Assembly: GCF_000526515.1 (NCBI RefSeq)
Contig: NZ_JAGF01000001.1
Location: 2,542,001-2,606,000 of the forward strand
Direction: 5' to 3'
Source: Cellulomonas sp. KRMCY2
GTDB lineage: Bacteria; Actinomycetota; Actinomycetes; Actinomycetales; Cellulomonadaceae
DNA length: 64,000 nucleotides
Below are positions 51,107 through 59,418 of this stretch, in pieces. Position 1 is the stretch's first letter; every line of letters begins with the position of its first letter. Both the position numbers and the translations under genes were made by a program. The notes under the pieces were generated by a model. That model was not told the DNA's origin. It did not search any database and saw nothing but the letters and a program-made list of their open reading frames with translations.

Positions 51107-53161
51107 ATGACCGTCCGCTCACTGCCCCCGCTGCCCCCGCTGCCCCCGCTGTCCCCGCTGTCCCCGCTGTCCCCGTGCACCGGCTGGTCCCGCACGCAGT
51201 GGGCCGAGCTTGCCGACACCATGCTCGCCGCCGTCCGCCCCTACGCCTCCGAGGGGCACGCGCGGATCACCCTGCCCGGCGCCGAGGGCGGGAACGGGCG
51301 CGCGATCGACGGCCTCGAGGGGTTCGCACGCACGTTCCTGCTTGCCGGCTTCCGCCTCGCGGGGGAGCGCGGTGACGACCCCGGGAACGTGGCGGAGTGG
51401 TACGCCCAGGGACTCGCGACGGGTACCGATCCCGCCTCGCCGGACCGCTGGGTGCGTCTGGACGAGCACCCGCAGGCCAAGGTGGAGGCGGCATCGATCG
51501 CCCTCGTGCTCGACCTGACGCGGCCGTGGATCTGGGACCGGCTCGACCCGCGGGTGCGCGAGCGCGTGATCGAGTACCTGTCGCCCGCCGTCGGGGACAG
51601 CACCTACCCACGGATGAACTGGGTCTGGTTCCGGCTCGTGGTCCAGACCTTCCTGCGGTCGGTCGACGGACCGTGGTCGGCGACGGACATGGCCGAGGAC
51701 CTGGCCACCCATGACGGGTTCGTGCGGGCCGACGGCTGGCTGGCCGACGGCGTCGAGCGGTCCTACGACCACTACGTCGGCTGGGCCCTGCACCTGTACC
51801 CCACGCTGTGGGCACGGATGGCCGGCGCGCAGGACCTCGCCGCACCCCGGAGAGCCTCGGACACGGCGCTCCTCGACCGCTACCTCGTCGACGCCGTCGC
51901 CCTGGTCGGGGCGGACGGGTCGCCGCTGATCCAGGGCCGCAGCCTCGGCTACCGGTTCGCCGCTGCCGCCCCGTTCTGGGTCGGCGCGATGGCCGAGGTG
52001 CCCTCCGTGGCGCCCGGCCTGCTGCGTCGTGCCGCATCCGGGATCCTGGGGCACTTCGCGGCGCACGGAGCGTTCGACGAGCGTGGCCTGCTCACCCCGG
52101 GCTGGCACGGCCCGTGGCCGCGGATCGCGCAGGCCTACTCCGGCCCTGGATCCCCGTACTGGGCGAGCAAGGGCATGCTCGGCCTCGCCCTGCCGGCCGA
52201 CCACGCGGTATGGACGGCCGTCGAAGAGCCGCTGCCGGTCGAGCGCGAGGACACCCTGCTGGCCGTGCGGGCCCCGGGCTGGCTCGTCTCGGGCACGCGG
52301 GCCGACGGCATCGTCCGGGTCGTCAACCACGGGACGGACCATGCCGTCGAGGGTGCGACGTCGGGGGACTCCCCGCTCTACGCGCGGCTCGGCTACTCGA
52401 CGGCGACCAGCCCCCTCCTGGACGAGGCGAGCTGGGTCGACCCGCTCGACCAGTCCGTCGTCCTGGTCGACGCCGACGGTCGGGCGACCCACCGGACGGG
52501 CCTGCGGACCCTGACTGTCGAGGTCCTGGACACCGACGCCGGCCCCGTCGGAGTGGCGGCCTCCATCGCTGCGGCGCACTGGCTGACGCCCGCTCAGGAG
52601 CAGGAGCACCACGGCTCCGGCTACGTCGGTGTCGCCGCGCCGGCCGGGCGGATCACCGTGGTCTCGCTGGTGCGGGGCCCGTGGGAGCTGCGGCTGGCTC
52701 GGGTCGACGACGTCCATCGTGTCGGCAGCACAGGGCACGAGCAGGCCGTCGCTGCTCTCCGCCTGCGCATCGCCGGCTGGGCCGCGTCAGGTCCGGACGC
52801 CGAATCCCACCCGGTGCCCGTCGGGGCGGGGGCGGCAGCGGGCCGCGTCGCGTCGAGCATCCGTGCGGTGGTCGGTGAGCCCGAGGTGGGGACCACCGCG
52901 TGCGTCGACGCGAGCCCGCTCGGTCGCGGCTCGGTCGTCCCGTGGCTCCTGTTCCCCGTGCACGAGGGCGTCTGGGTCGCGGCGCTCCTCGAGCTCACGG
53001 GCGCGCGGTCGGCCGTCGGCGCCGGCACCTGCACCGCGGTGATCGAGCGCGACGGGCCGGCGGCCGACGTGACAGTGACGTGGCCGGACGGTGCCCGTAC
53101 CCGCACCCGAGCCCAGCTCACCAACCCGTCTTCCGGGTGCGCCGATCCGGCCACCAGGTAG
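51107..53161 (+). CDS. DUF2264 domain protein of the uronic-acid polysaccharide locus
   Basis: This is a 684-residue cytosolic protein. It has an N-terminal helical toroid with FARTFLLAGFRLAGERGDDP, then YPRMNWVWFRLVVQTFLRSV and the conserved W-x-x-DG-x-x-x-SYDHYVGWALHLYPTLWA block, and a C-terminal beta domain. These match DUF2264, a family of unknown reaction that is often found beside GH88 and heparinase-type genes. Its fold is like uronic-acid lyases and hydrolases. The N-terminus carries a PPLPPLSPLSP repeat that may not be folded or may indicate a start further on. The ATG follows GTGACCGC with no clear ribosome site, so the start is uncertain. The importer genes follow in the same direction. 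Confidence 0.8.
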   Translation: MTVRSLPPLPPLPPLSPLSPLSPCTGWSRTQWAELADTMLAAVRPYASEGHARITLPGAEGGNGRAIDGLEGFARTFLLAGFRLAGERGDDPGNVAEWYAQGLATGTDPASPDRWVRLDEHPQAKVEAASIALVLDLTRPWIWDRLDPRVRERVIEYLSPAVGDSTYPRMNWVWFRLVVQTFLRSVDGPWSATDMAEDLATHDGFVRADGWLADGVERSYDHYVGWALHLYPTLWARMAGAQDLAAPRRASDTALLDRYLVDAVALVGADGSPLIQGRSLGYRFAAAAPFWVGAMAEVPSVAPGLLRRAASGILGHFAAHGAFDERGLLTPGWHGPWPRIAQAYSGPGSPYWASKGMLGLALPADHAVWTAVEEPLPVEREDTLLAVRAPGWLVSGTRADGIVRVVNHGTDHAVEGATSGDSPLYARLGYSTATSPLLDEASWVDPLDQSVVLVDADGRATHRTGLRTLTVEVLDTDAGPVGVAASIAAAHWLTPAQEQEHHGSGYVGVAAPAGRITVVSLVRGPWELRLARVDDVHRVGSTGHEQAVAALRLRIAGWAASGPDAESHPVPVGAGAAAGRVASSIRAVVGEPEVGTTACVDASPLGRGSVVPWLLFPVHEGVWVAALLELTGARSAVGAGTCTAVIERDGPAADVTVTWPDGARTRTRAQLTNPSSGCADPATR
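51122..51175. repeat. 9-bp tandem repeat inside the DUF2264 N-terminus
   Basis: Three copies of CTGCCCCCG followed by three of CTGTCCCCG encode Leu-Pro-Pro and Leu-Ser-Pro repeats. The unit length is a multiple of three, so copy-number change keeps frame. Confidence 0.9.
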
Positions 53162-53204
53162 TTGTTCGGGCCCAACGACGGGCCCAGACCTCGAAGGAGA
53201 GAAG

Positions 53205-54548
53205 ATGAAGCGCTCGACCTTGAGTGGCCTCGGCATTGCCGCGGTCGTCTCGCTGGCCCTTGCCGGCTGCGGCGGTGGAAGCGGGGACGCCGACGCCGAC
53301 GCCGACGCGGCGCCCGACCCCGCGGCGACCGGAGCCGAGGAACAGGCTGAGCCCGTGACGGTGACCCTCGCCGGGTGGAGCCTGGCCACCACCCCCGAGT
53401 TCCAGCTGCTCGCGGACGCCTTCCACGAGGCGAACCCCGACGTGACGGTCGAGCTCAAGGAGTACGACGCCACCAACTACGACACCCAGATGATCGCCGA
53501 CCTCGCAGCCGGCTCAGCCCCCGACATCTTCGTGCAGAAGAACCTCAAGAACTTCTTCACGTACCAGGACGGCGGCCAGCTGATGGACGTCTCCGACGTC
53601 GCATCGTCCTACGACGAGAACGTCAGCGGCCTCGAGTCCTACCAGGTCGACGGAGCGACCTACGCCATCCCCTACCGGCAGGACTCCTGGTACGTCTACT
53701 ACAACCAGGACCTGTTCGACGCCGCCGGTGTCGAGTACCCGGACGGGACCTGGACCTGGGACGAGTACGTGTCGACGGCGAAGGAGCTGACGACGGGCCT
53801 GCAGGGCGCCGGGTCGGAGGCGCTGGGCACCTACCAGCACGTCTGGCAGTCGGTCGTCCAGGGCTTCGCGCTCGCCCAGACCCCGGACGCCGACCTGCTG
53901 GGCGGCGACTACCAGTACGTCGCGCCCTACTACGAGCGTTCGCTCGACCTGCAGCAGAGCGGTGCGCAGGTCACCTACGGCACGGCGACGACGAACAGCC
54001 TCACCTACCAGTCGCAGTTCGGCACCCAGAAGGCCGCGATGATGCCCATGGGCAGCTGGTACGTGGCCACCCTGATCGCCCAGCAGGGCAACGGGGAGGC
54101 CGACACCTTCACCTGGGGCATCGCCCCGGCCCCGCAGCTCGACTCCAGCACGACGGACGTCCCCGTCACGTTCGGCGACCCGACCGGTCTGGGGATCAAC
54201 CCCGCGATCGACGAGTCCAAGGTCGAGGCGGCGAAGGCGTTCCTCGCGTTCATCGGCGGCGAGGACGCGGCGACGGCCCTCGCAGGGATCGGCATCACGC
54301 CCGCCTACACCTCGGACGCCGTGACCGAGGCGTACTTCGCCCTGGAGGGTGCGCCGGCCGACGAGCTGTCCAAGTTCGCGTTCTCCACGCACGACACGCG
54401 GCCGGAGAACCCGCTCTCGCCGGACACCGCGACGATCCAGAACATCCTGGCCGACGCACACTCGGCGATCATGTCCGAGAGCTCGGCCGTGGACGCCGCC
54501 GTCTCGGAAGCGGCCGACCGCGTGAAGAACGAGGTCCTCGACCAGTGA
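53205..54548 (+). CDS. ABC sugar-binding lipoprotein, MalE type, of the uronide locus
   Basis: This 447-residue extracellular lipoprotein has a signal peptide ending in the lipobox LAGC and an Asp/Ala repeat linker (DADADADAA). The mature protein is a family-1 binder: EFQLLADAFHEANPDVTVEL, ATYAIPYRQDSWYVYYNQDL and QKAAMMPMGSWYVATL. GAAGGAGAG precedes the ATG at 53205. In this order, with DUF2264 before it and two permeases, a DUF624 protein and GH88 after it, it most likely binds oligosaccharides with an unsaturated or terminal uronic acid. A long hairpin follows the gene. Confidence 0.92.
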   Translation: MKRSTLSGLGIAAVVSLALAGCGGGSGDADADADAAPDPAATGAEEQAEPVTVTLAGWSLATTPEFQLLADAFHEANPDVTVELKEYDATNYDTQMIADLAAGSAPDIFVQKNLKNFFTYQDGGQLMDVSDVASSYDENVSGLESYQVDGATYAIPYRQDSWYVYYNQDLFDAAGVEYPDGTWTWDEYVSTAKELTTGLQGAGSEALGTYQHVWQSVVQGFALAQTPDADLLGGDYQYVAPYYERSLDLQQSGAQVTYGTATTNSLTYQSQFGTQKAAMMPMGSWYVATLIAQQGNGEADTFTWGIAPAPQLDSSTTDVPVTFGDPTGLGINPAIDESKVEAAKAFLAFIGGEDAATALAGIGITPAYTSDAVTEAYFALEGAPADELSKFAFSTHDTRPENPLSPDTATIQNILADAHSAIMSESSAVDAAVSEAADRVKNEVLDQ

Positions 54549-54572
54549 CCTCGGGTCGCTGACCAACCGTCA

Positions 54573-54609
54573 GGGCCCGGTGCGCGGCGACGCGCCGCGC
54601 GCCGGACCC
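54573..54609 (+). promoter_or_regulatory. Long hairpin after the uronide-locus MalE-type gene
   Basis: CCGGTGCGCGGCG (54577-54589) pairs with CGCCGCGCGCCGG (54593-54605) around a 3-base loop, with one G-U pair, and a GGG/CCC extension lies beyond one mismatch. It is 24 bases after the stop, with no U-tract, before the permease genes. Confidence 0.65.
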
Positions 54610-54630
54610 CGACCGAGACTGGAGAGAACC

Positions 54631-55536
54631 ATGGCAACGACGCTGGCGGTCCGACGACCAGGCAGTCGCCTCAAGCGGCGCAACACCCTGCTCGGCTGGT
54701 CGTTCATCCTGCCGAACTTCCTCGGCTTCGCCCTGCTGACGCTCATCCCGGTGTTCGCGCTGTTCTACATCGCCTTCACGGACTGGAACGCGTTCGGCAC
54801 AGCCGACTGGGTGGGCATCGACAACTTCAGCCGGCTGCTCGGCGACCAGAGCTTCGTGACCGCGCTGCTCAACACGCTCTACTACACCGCGTTCCACATC
54901 CCGCTCACCCTGGGCCTGTCGCTGGCCCTGGCCCTGCTGCTCAACCGGAAGCTGCGCGGTGTCGCCTTCTTCCGCACGGCGGCGTTCTTCCCCTACGTGA
55001 CCTCCATCGTCGCCATCGCGGTGGTCTGGAACATGCTCTTCAGCCCGGAGTTCGGGCCGATCAACCAGTTCCTCACCGCGATCGGGATCAGCGACCCGCC
55101 TGGCTGGACGACCTCGGCCGACTGGTCGATGCCCGCCGTCATCATCGTCGGCACCTGGCGCGAGATGGGCTACTACATGCTCCTGTTCCTCGCCGGCCTG
55201 CAGACGATCCCGCCCGAGCTCTACGAGGCCGCGCGGATGGACGGCGCGAACGCCTGGCAGCGGTTCCGGAACGTCACGGTCCCCAGCCTCCGCCCGACGA
55301 CCTTCTTCGTCACCGTGATGCTGACCATCGGCAGCTTCAAGGTGTTCGACCTGATCCTGGTCATGACCAACGGCGGACCCGGTCAGTCGACCCTCGTGCT
55401 CTCGCAGTACATCTACAACAAGGGCTTCGTCGAGAACCAGCTCGGCTACGCGTCGAGCATCTCGATCGTCCTCTTCCTGATCTGCATCTCCGTCACCGTC
55501 GTGCAGTTCCTGATCAACAAGAGGAGCGACGACTGA
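54631..55536 (+). CDS. ABC sugar importer permease, MalF type, uronide locus
   Basis: This 301-residue CUT1 permease begins with RRNTLLGWSFILPNFLGFAL and has six spans. The docking loop is LYEAARMDGANAWQRFRNV at about residue 208, followed by VPSLRPTTFFVTVMLTIGSF. It ends with FLINKRSDD on the cytoplasmic side. CTGGAGAGAACC precedes the ATG at 54631. Its stop overlaps the next start by one base (TGATG). It works with the binding lipoprotein upstream; the ATPase is not in the window. Confidence 0.93.
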   Translation: MATTLAVRRPGSRLKRRNTLLGWSFILPNFLGFALLTLIPVFALFYIAFTDWNAFGTADWVGIDNFSRLLGDQSFVTALLNTLYYTAFHIPLTLGLSLALALLLNRKLRGVAFFRTAAFFPYVTSIVAIAVVWNMLFSPEFGPINQFLTAIGISDPPGWTTSADWSMPAVIIVGTWREMGYYMLLFLAGLQTIPPELYEAARMDGANAWQRFRNVTVPSLRPTTFFVTVMLTIGSFKVFDLILVMTNGGPGQSTLVLSQYIYNKGFVENQLGYASSISIVLFLICISVTVVQFLINKRSDD

Positions 55537-56444
55537 TGGCCACCCCCCACCACGCCGAGACCGTCACGAGGCCCGCCGCGGACATCGGCACCCCGTCGAC
55601 GCGCTCCTCGGGTCACGGTCCGGCCGCACGGAGCATCGGCCGGGTGCTGGGCTACCTCGCCCTCGCCGTCGCGGCGGTCGGTGTGCTCCTGCCGTTCTTC
55701 TGGATGCTGATGTCGTCCTTGAAGACGAACAACGACGTGTTCACGATCCCGATCCAGTGGATCCCCGAGACCTTCGTGTGGAGCAACTACGTCGAGATCT
55801 GGCAGAAGTCGGACATGACCACGTGGTTGAAGAACACCATGGTCCTGGCGCTGGCCGTGACGGCGCTGCAGGTCTTCACCGGGAGCTTCGCCGCGTACGG
55901 CTTCTCGAAGATCCGCTTCCCCGGTCGGGATGTGCTCTTCCTCGTCTATCTCGGCACGATCGCCGTGCCGTGGCAGGCCTACATGATCCCGCAGTTCATC
56001 CTGATGTCGAAGATCAACCTGTCGGACACGCTCTGGTCGATCATCGCGCTGCAGGCCTTCGGTGCGTTCGGCGTCTTCCTGATGAAGCAGTTCTACGAGA
56101 CGGTGCCGGAGGAACTCAGCGAGGCCGCCCGGGTGGACGGTCTGACGGAGTACGGCATCTACCGGCGGATCATGCTCCCGCTGTCCGTGCCCGCGTTGGC
56201 GAGCCTCACCCTGCTGACCTTCGTCAACACCTGGAACGACTACCTCGGCCCGCTGATCTACCTGCGCAGCCCCGAGCTGTGGACCATCCAGCTCGGCCTG
56301 AAGACCTTCGTCGGGCAGTACAACGCCGAGCACGCGCTGATCATGACCGGTTCGGTCCTCTCGGTGCTGCCGATCGCGATCATCTTCATGCTCGGCCAGC
56401 GGTACTTCGTCGAGGGCATCGCCACGAGCGGGTTGAAGGGATGA
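55536..56444 (+). CDS. ABC sugar importer permease, MalG type, uronide locus
   Basis: This 302-residue CUT1 permease has a first span VLGYLALAVAAVGVLLPFFW, the docking loop PEELSEAARVDGLTEYGIY at about residue 195, and the closing RYFVEGIATSGLKG. The N-terminus has a 35-residue hydrophilic leader, which is a little longer than usual. The ATG overlaps the previous stop, and its own stop overlaps the DUF624 start (ATGA). It completes the membrane part of this importer. Confidence 0.93.
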   Translation: MATPHHAETVTRPAADIGTPSTRSSGHGPAARSIGRVLGYLALAVAAVGVLLPFFWMLMSSLKTNNDVFTIPIQWIPETFVWSNYVEIWQKSDMTTWLKNTMVLALAVTALQVFTGSFAAYGFSKIRFPGRDVLFLVYLGTIAVPWQAYMIPQFILMSKINLSDTLWSIIALQAFGAFGVFLMKQFYETVPEELSEAARVDGLTEYGIYRRIMLPLSVPALASLTLLTFVNTWNDYLGPLIYLRSPELWTIQLGLKTFVGQYNAEHALIMTGSVLSVLPIAIIFMLGQRYFVEGIATSGLKG

Positions 56445-57127
56445 GCCTCGTGCGCGCGCCGTACGAGATGTACACCCAGGTGTTCGGCACGGTGTACGTG
56501 GCGCTGATGACGAACCTCCTGCTGGTGGTCGCCTGCCTGCCGTTCGTCGTGGGCCTGGTCGCGACGGACCCGGTCAGGTCCTGGCCGCTCCTCGCGCTCG
56601 TCGCGCCGCTGTGCGCGCCGGCGGTCGCTGCGGCCTTCGCGGTGTTCGGCGCCTTCTCCGCGGACGGGACGACCACCGTGGTGCGCACCTTCGGCGGGGC
56701 CTGGCGCCGCCACCTCGCGCGGTCGCTGAGGATCGGCGCGCTCGCCACGGGTGCGCTCGTGGTGCTCGGCGTGGACGTGCGGGCGATGTCCCAGAACCGG
56801 TGGGGGGCCGTGGCCATCCCGGTCTTCCTGACCATCGCCGTGCTCGTCGTGGCGACAGCCACGCTCGGTCTGGTCGGGGCGGTGGCGCGGCCGGAGGCGC
56901 CGGTGCGTGCTCTCCTGCGGGCGGCGCTCTACCTGGCCGTACGGAGGTGGTACCTCACCGCGGTGTCCCTGCTGGTGCTGGGGCTCCTGGCGTCGCTCGT
57001 GGCCGCACGGCCGGCGCTCGGCCTCGGCCTCGCCGTCGCCCCGCTGCTGTACGTGGTCTGGGCGAACAGCAGGTTCACCCTGCGGCCCGCGATCGAGGCC
57101 GCCGACGACGCCCTGCTCCCGGCATGA
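56441..57127 (+). CDS. DUF624 (YesL-like) membrane protein
   Basis: This 228-residue protein has about five spans and begins MSLVRAPYEMYTQVFGTVYV then LMTNLLLVVACLPFVVGLVA. It carries GTTTVVRTFGGAWRRHLARS, the DUF624 pattern. Relatives such as YesL of Bacillus sit in rhamnogalacturonan and other uronide importer operons and are thought to help the transporter, though no activity is proved. It overlaps the permease stop (ATGA), which supports a role with the importer. Confidence 0.85.
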   Translation: MSLVRAPYEMYTQVFGTVYVALMTNLLLVVACLPFVVGLVATDPVRSWPLLALVAPLCAPAVAAAFAVFGAFSADGTTTVVRTFGGAWRRHLARSLRIGALATGALVVLGVDVRAMSQNRWGAVAIPVFLTIAVLVVATATLGLVGAVARPEAPVRALLRAALYLAVRRWYLTAVSLLVLGLLASLVAARPALGLGLAVAPLLYVVWANSRFTLRPAIEAADDALLPA

Positions 57128-57224
57128 CGGAGGCGCCCCGCCTGGCGTCCGTGCCGAGCCCGGCCCCGGTTCTGACCCGCGGGACCACGACCACCGGCAC
57201 CCGATGCCCGGGAAGGACCACTCC

Positions 57225-58463
57225 ATGACGCCCACCGACCACCGGACGCCCACCGACGACCAGACGCCCACCGACGACCAGACGCCCACCGACGACCAGC
57301 CGACGCCGGCCGGCGCAGGTCTCCAGCGCGCCCTGTCCGCAGCGTTGGCGACGGTCGGGCGGAACATCGACGCCTTCCGCGACTGGTACCCGGACGACAC
57401 GACGGTCGAGAACGTCTACCGCCGGCGCGCATCGAAGGGCGGTCTCGCCGAGGGCAGCAACTTCGGCTGGACGACCAGCTTCTGGCCGGGGATGCTCTGG
57501 CTGTCCTACGAGCTGACCGGTGACGACGCCTACCGCCGCGCGGGTGAGCCATTGATCGGGGACTTCGCCGAGCGGGTCGAGCGCCGGATCGACCTCGACA
57601 CCCACGACCTCGGCTTCCTCTACACGCTGGCGTGCGTTGCGCCGTGGCGCCTGACGGGTGACGACCGCGCGAAGACGGCTGCGGTCGAGGCCACCGAGCA
57701 CCTCATGGCGCGGTACCTCGAGCCGGCCGGGATCATCCAGGCCTGGGGTGACCTGCACAACCCCGAGCAGCGCGGCCGCACGATCATCGACTCGCTGATG
57801 AACACGCCGCTGCTCTACTGGGCGAGCGAGGTGACCGGGGACGCGCGCTTCGCCGAGGCGGCTCATCGGCACACGGTCCAGCTTCGGGACCACATGATCC
57901 GGCCCGACAGCACGACGTTCCACACCTTCTACTGGGACCCCACGACCGGCGAGGCCCTCCGGGGCGCGACCGAGCAGGGGCACGGCGACGAGTCGTGCTG
58001 GGCGCGGGGGCAGGCGTGGGCCGTCTACGGCTTCGCCCTGAGCTACCGCTACACGTCGGACGCGAGCCTCCTGCGCGCGGCCGAGCGGTGTGCCGACTAC
58101 TTCCTCGACCATCTGCCGGCCGATCACGTGGCGTTCTGGGACCTGGTGTTCACCGACGGCAGCGATGCCCAGCGGGACAGCTCGGCGGCGGCGATCGCCG
58201 TCTGCGGCCTGGACGAGCTCGCGTCGTGGCTGCCCGAGGGCGCGCGCAGGCAGCGCTACCAGGTGGCAGCCCGGGAGATCCTCGCGTCGCTCGCGGCCCG
58301 CTACTCGACCGCCGGCCACCCCGAGTCGAACGCCCTGCTCCTGCACGGCGTCTACGACCTGCCCAAGTCGGTCGGGGTCGACGAGGGGAACCTCTGGGGG
58401 GACTACTTCTACCTCGAGGCTCTGACCCGCGCGACCAGGCCCGGCTGGAAGCCGTACTGGTGA
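57225..58463 (+). CDS. GH88 unsaturated glucuronyl/galacturonyl hydrolase
   Basis: This 412-residue cytosolic enzyme removes the 4,5-unsaturated uronic acid left at the end of oligosaccharides by lyases. The two catalytic Asp residues are in DTHDLGFLYTLA at about residue 128 and RTIIDSLMNTPLLYW at about residue 189. The (alpha/alpha)6 core, with DESCWARGQAWAVYGFALSY and WGDYFYLEALTR, is complete. GGAAGGA precedes the ATG at 57225; the first 25 residues are a TPTDDQ repeat and are probably disordered. In this order it would work after the heparinase II/III lyase and importer, giving an unsaturated uronate and a shortened sugar. Confidence 0.93.
   Translation: MTPTDHRTPTDDQTPTDDQTPTDDQPTPAGAGLQRALSAALATVGRNIDAFRDWYPDDTTVENVYRRRASKGGLAEGSNFGWTTSFWPGMLWLSYELTGDDAYRRAGEPLIGDFAERVERRIDLDTHDLGFLYTLACVAPWRLTGDDRAKTAAVEATEHLMARYLEPAGIIQAWGDLHNPEQRGRTIIDSLMNTPLLYWASEVTGDARFAEAAHRHTVQLRDHMIRPDSTTFHTFYWDPTTGEALRGATEQGHGDESCWARGQAWAVYGFALSYRYTSDASLLRAAERCADYFLDHLPADHVAFWDLVFTDGSDAQRDSSAAAIAVCGLDELASWLPEGARRQRYQVAAREILASLAARYSTAGHPESNALLLHGVYDLPKSVGVDEGNLWGDYFYLEALTRATRPGWKPYW
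57228..57299. repeat. 18-bp tandem repeat inside the GH88 N-terminus
   Basis: Four copies of the unit ACGCCCACCGACGACCAG (the first with changes) encode Thr-Pro-Thr-Asp-Asp-Gln repeats. The unit keeps the reading frame. Confidence 0.9.
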
Positions 58464-58530
58464 GGGCGCCGAGGATGACGGCGGTCCCGGTGGGCCGCAC
58501 CGGACCGAGCGGTGCAGCGGGCGGTGCGGC

Positions 58531-59412
58531 ATGCGGCTCGTGACCTTCGTGCGCGACGGCCGGGAGCGCGTCGGGGTGCAGCTCCCCGGTGAGCACGGGC
58601 CCCTCGTCCTGGACCTGAGCCGTACCGAGCCCGACCTCCCGGTCGACATGACGCGCCTGCTCGCCGCCGGTGAGCCCGCGTTGGACCGCGCCCGGGCGGC
58701 CGCCGCGGCAGCGGACCCCGCGACCCTCCTGCCGGCGTCGGACGTCACGCTGCTGGCGCCCGTTCCACGCCCCGGCAAGATCCTGTGCGTCGGCTACAAC
58801 TACCGCGGGCATGCCGCCGCCGGGACTGTCGAGCTGCCGGACTTCCCGGAGATCTTCGCCAAGACGGCGAACACGGTGATCGGGCCGGGGGCCGCTGTGG
58901 TTCTGCCGCGCGTCAGCCGGCAGGTGGACTACGAGGCGGAGCTCGCCGTGGTCGTCGGGCGGCGTGGCCGGGACATCCCGGAGGCCGACGCGCTCGACCA
59001 CGTCGCCGGGTACTGCATCTTCGACGACGTGAGCGCCCGCGACTACCAGGGCCGGGGCACCCAGTGGCTGCTCGGCAAGTCGTTCGACACCTTCGGTCCG
59101 CTCGGCCCGACGCTGGTCACCCGCGACGAGGTCCCCGACCCCCAGTGCCTCGACCTGGAGCTCACGGTGAACGGCGTGGTGATGCAGCGGGCCAGCACAC
59201 GGGACATGATCTTCACCGTCCCGTACCTCGTCGCGTACCTGAGCACGGTCATGACCTTGGAGCCCGGCGACATCATCGCCACGGGCACGCCGGCCAAGCT
59301 GCCCGAGGCGGAGCGGGCCCACCGGTTCCTGCGGCACGGTGACGTGATCGACATCATGATCGGCAACCTCGGTACCCTGACCAGCACGGTCGTGTCGGAT
59401 GAGCACCGATGA
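58531..59412 (+). CDS. Fumarylacetoacetate hydrolase (FAH) family enzyme
   Basis: This 293-residue cytosolic protein has the FAH fold. The N-terminal domain is LVTFVRDGRERVGVQ; the catalytic domain has ILCVGYNYRGHA, the metal site DYEAELAVVVGRRGRDI (Glu, Glu and a later Asp in IFDDVSARDYQ) and KSFDTFGPLGPTLVTRDEV. GDIIATGTPAKL is the closing block. Family members cleave or decarboxylate 2-oxo acids, such as 2-keto-3-deoxy sugar acids or acylpyruvates. Coming just after GH88, one possible use is in breaking down the uronic acid product. The gap of 67 bases before it has no clear ribosome site. Confidence 0.9.
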   Translation: MRLVTFVRDGRERVGVQLPGEHGPLVLDLSRTEPDLPVDMTRLLAAGEPALDRARAAAAAADPATLLPASDVTLLAPVPRPGKILCVGYNYRGHAAAGTVELPDFPEIFAKTANTVIGPGAAVVLPRVSRQVDYEAELAVVVGRRGRDIPEADALDHVAGYCIFDDVSARDYQGRGTQWLLGKSFDTFGPLGPTLVTRDEVPDPQCLDLELTVNGVVMQRASTRDMIFTVPYLVAYLSTVMTLEPGDIIATGTPAKLPEAERAHRFLRHGDVIDIMIGNLGTLTSTVVSDEHR

Positions 59413-59418
59413 GCACCC

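Noticed and set aside
57130-57224. A separate small gene between DUF624 and GH88
   Set aside because: The 97 bases contain no start with a ribosome site other than that of GH88.
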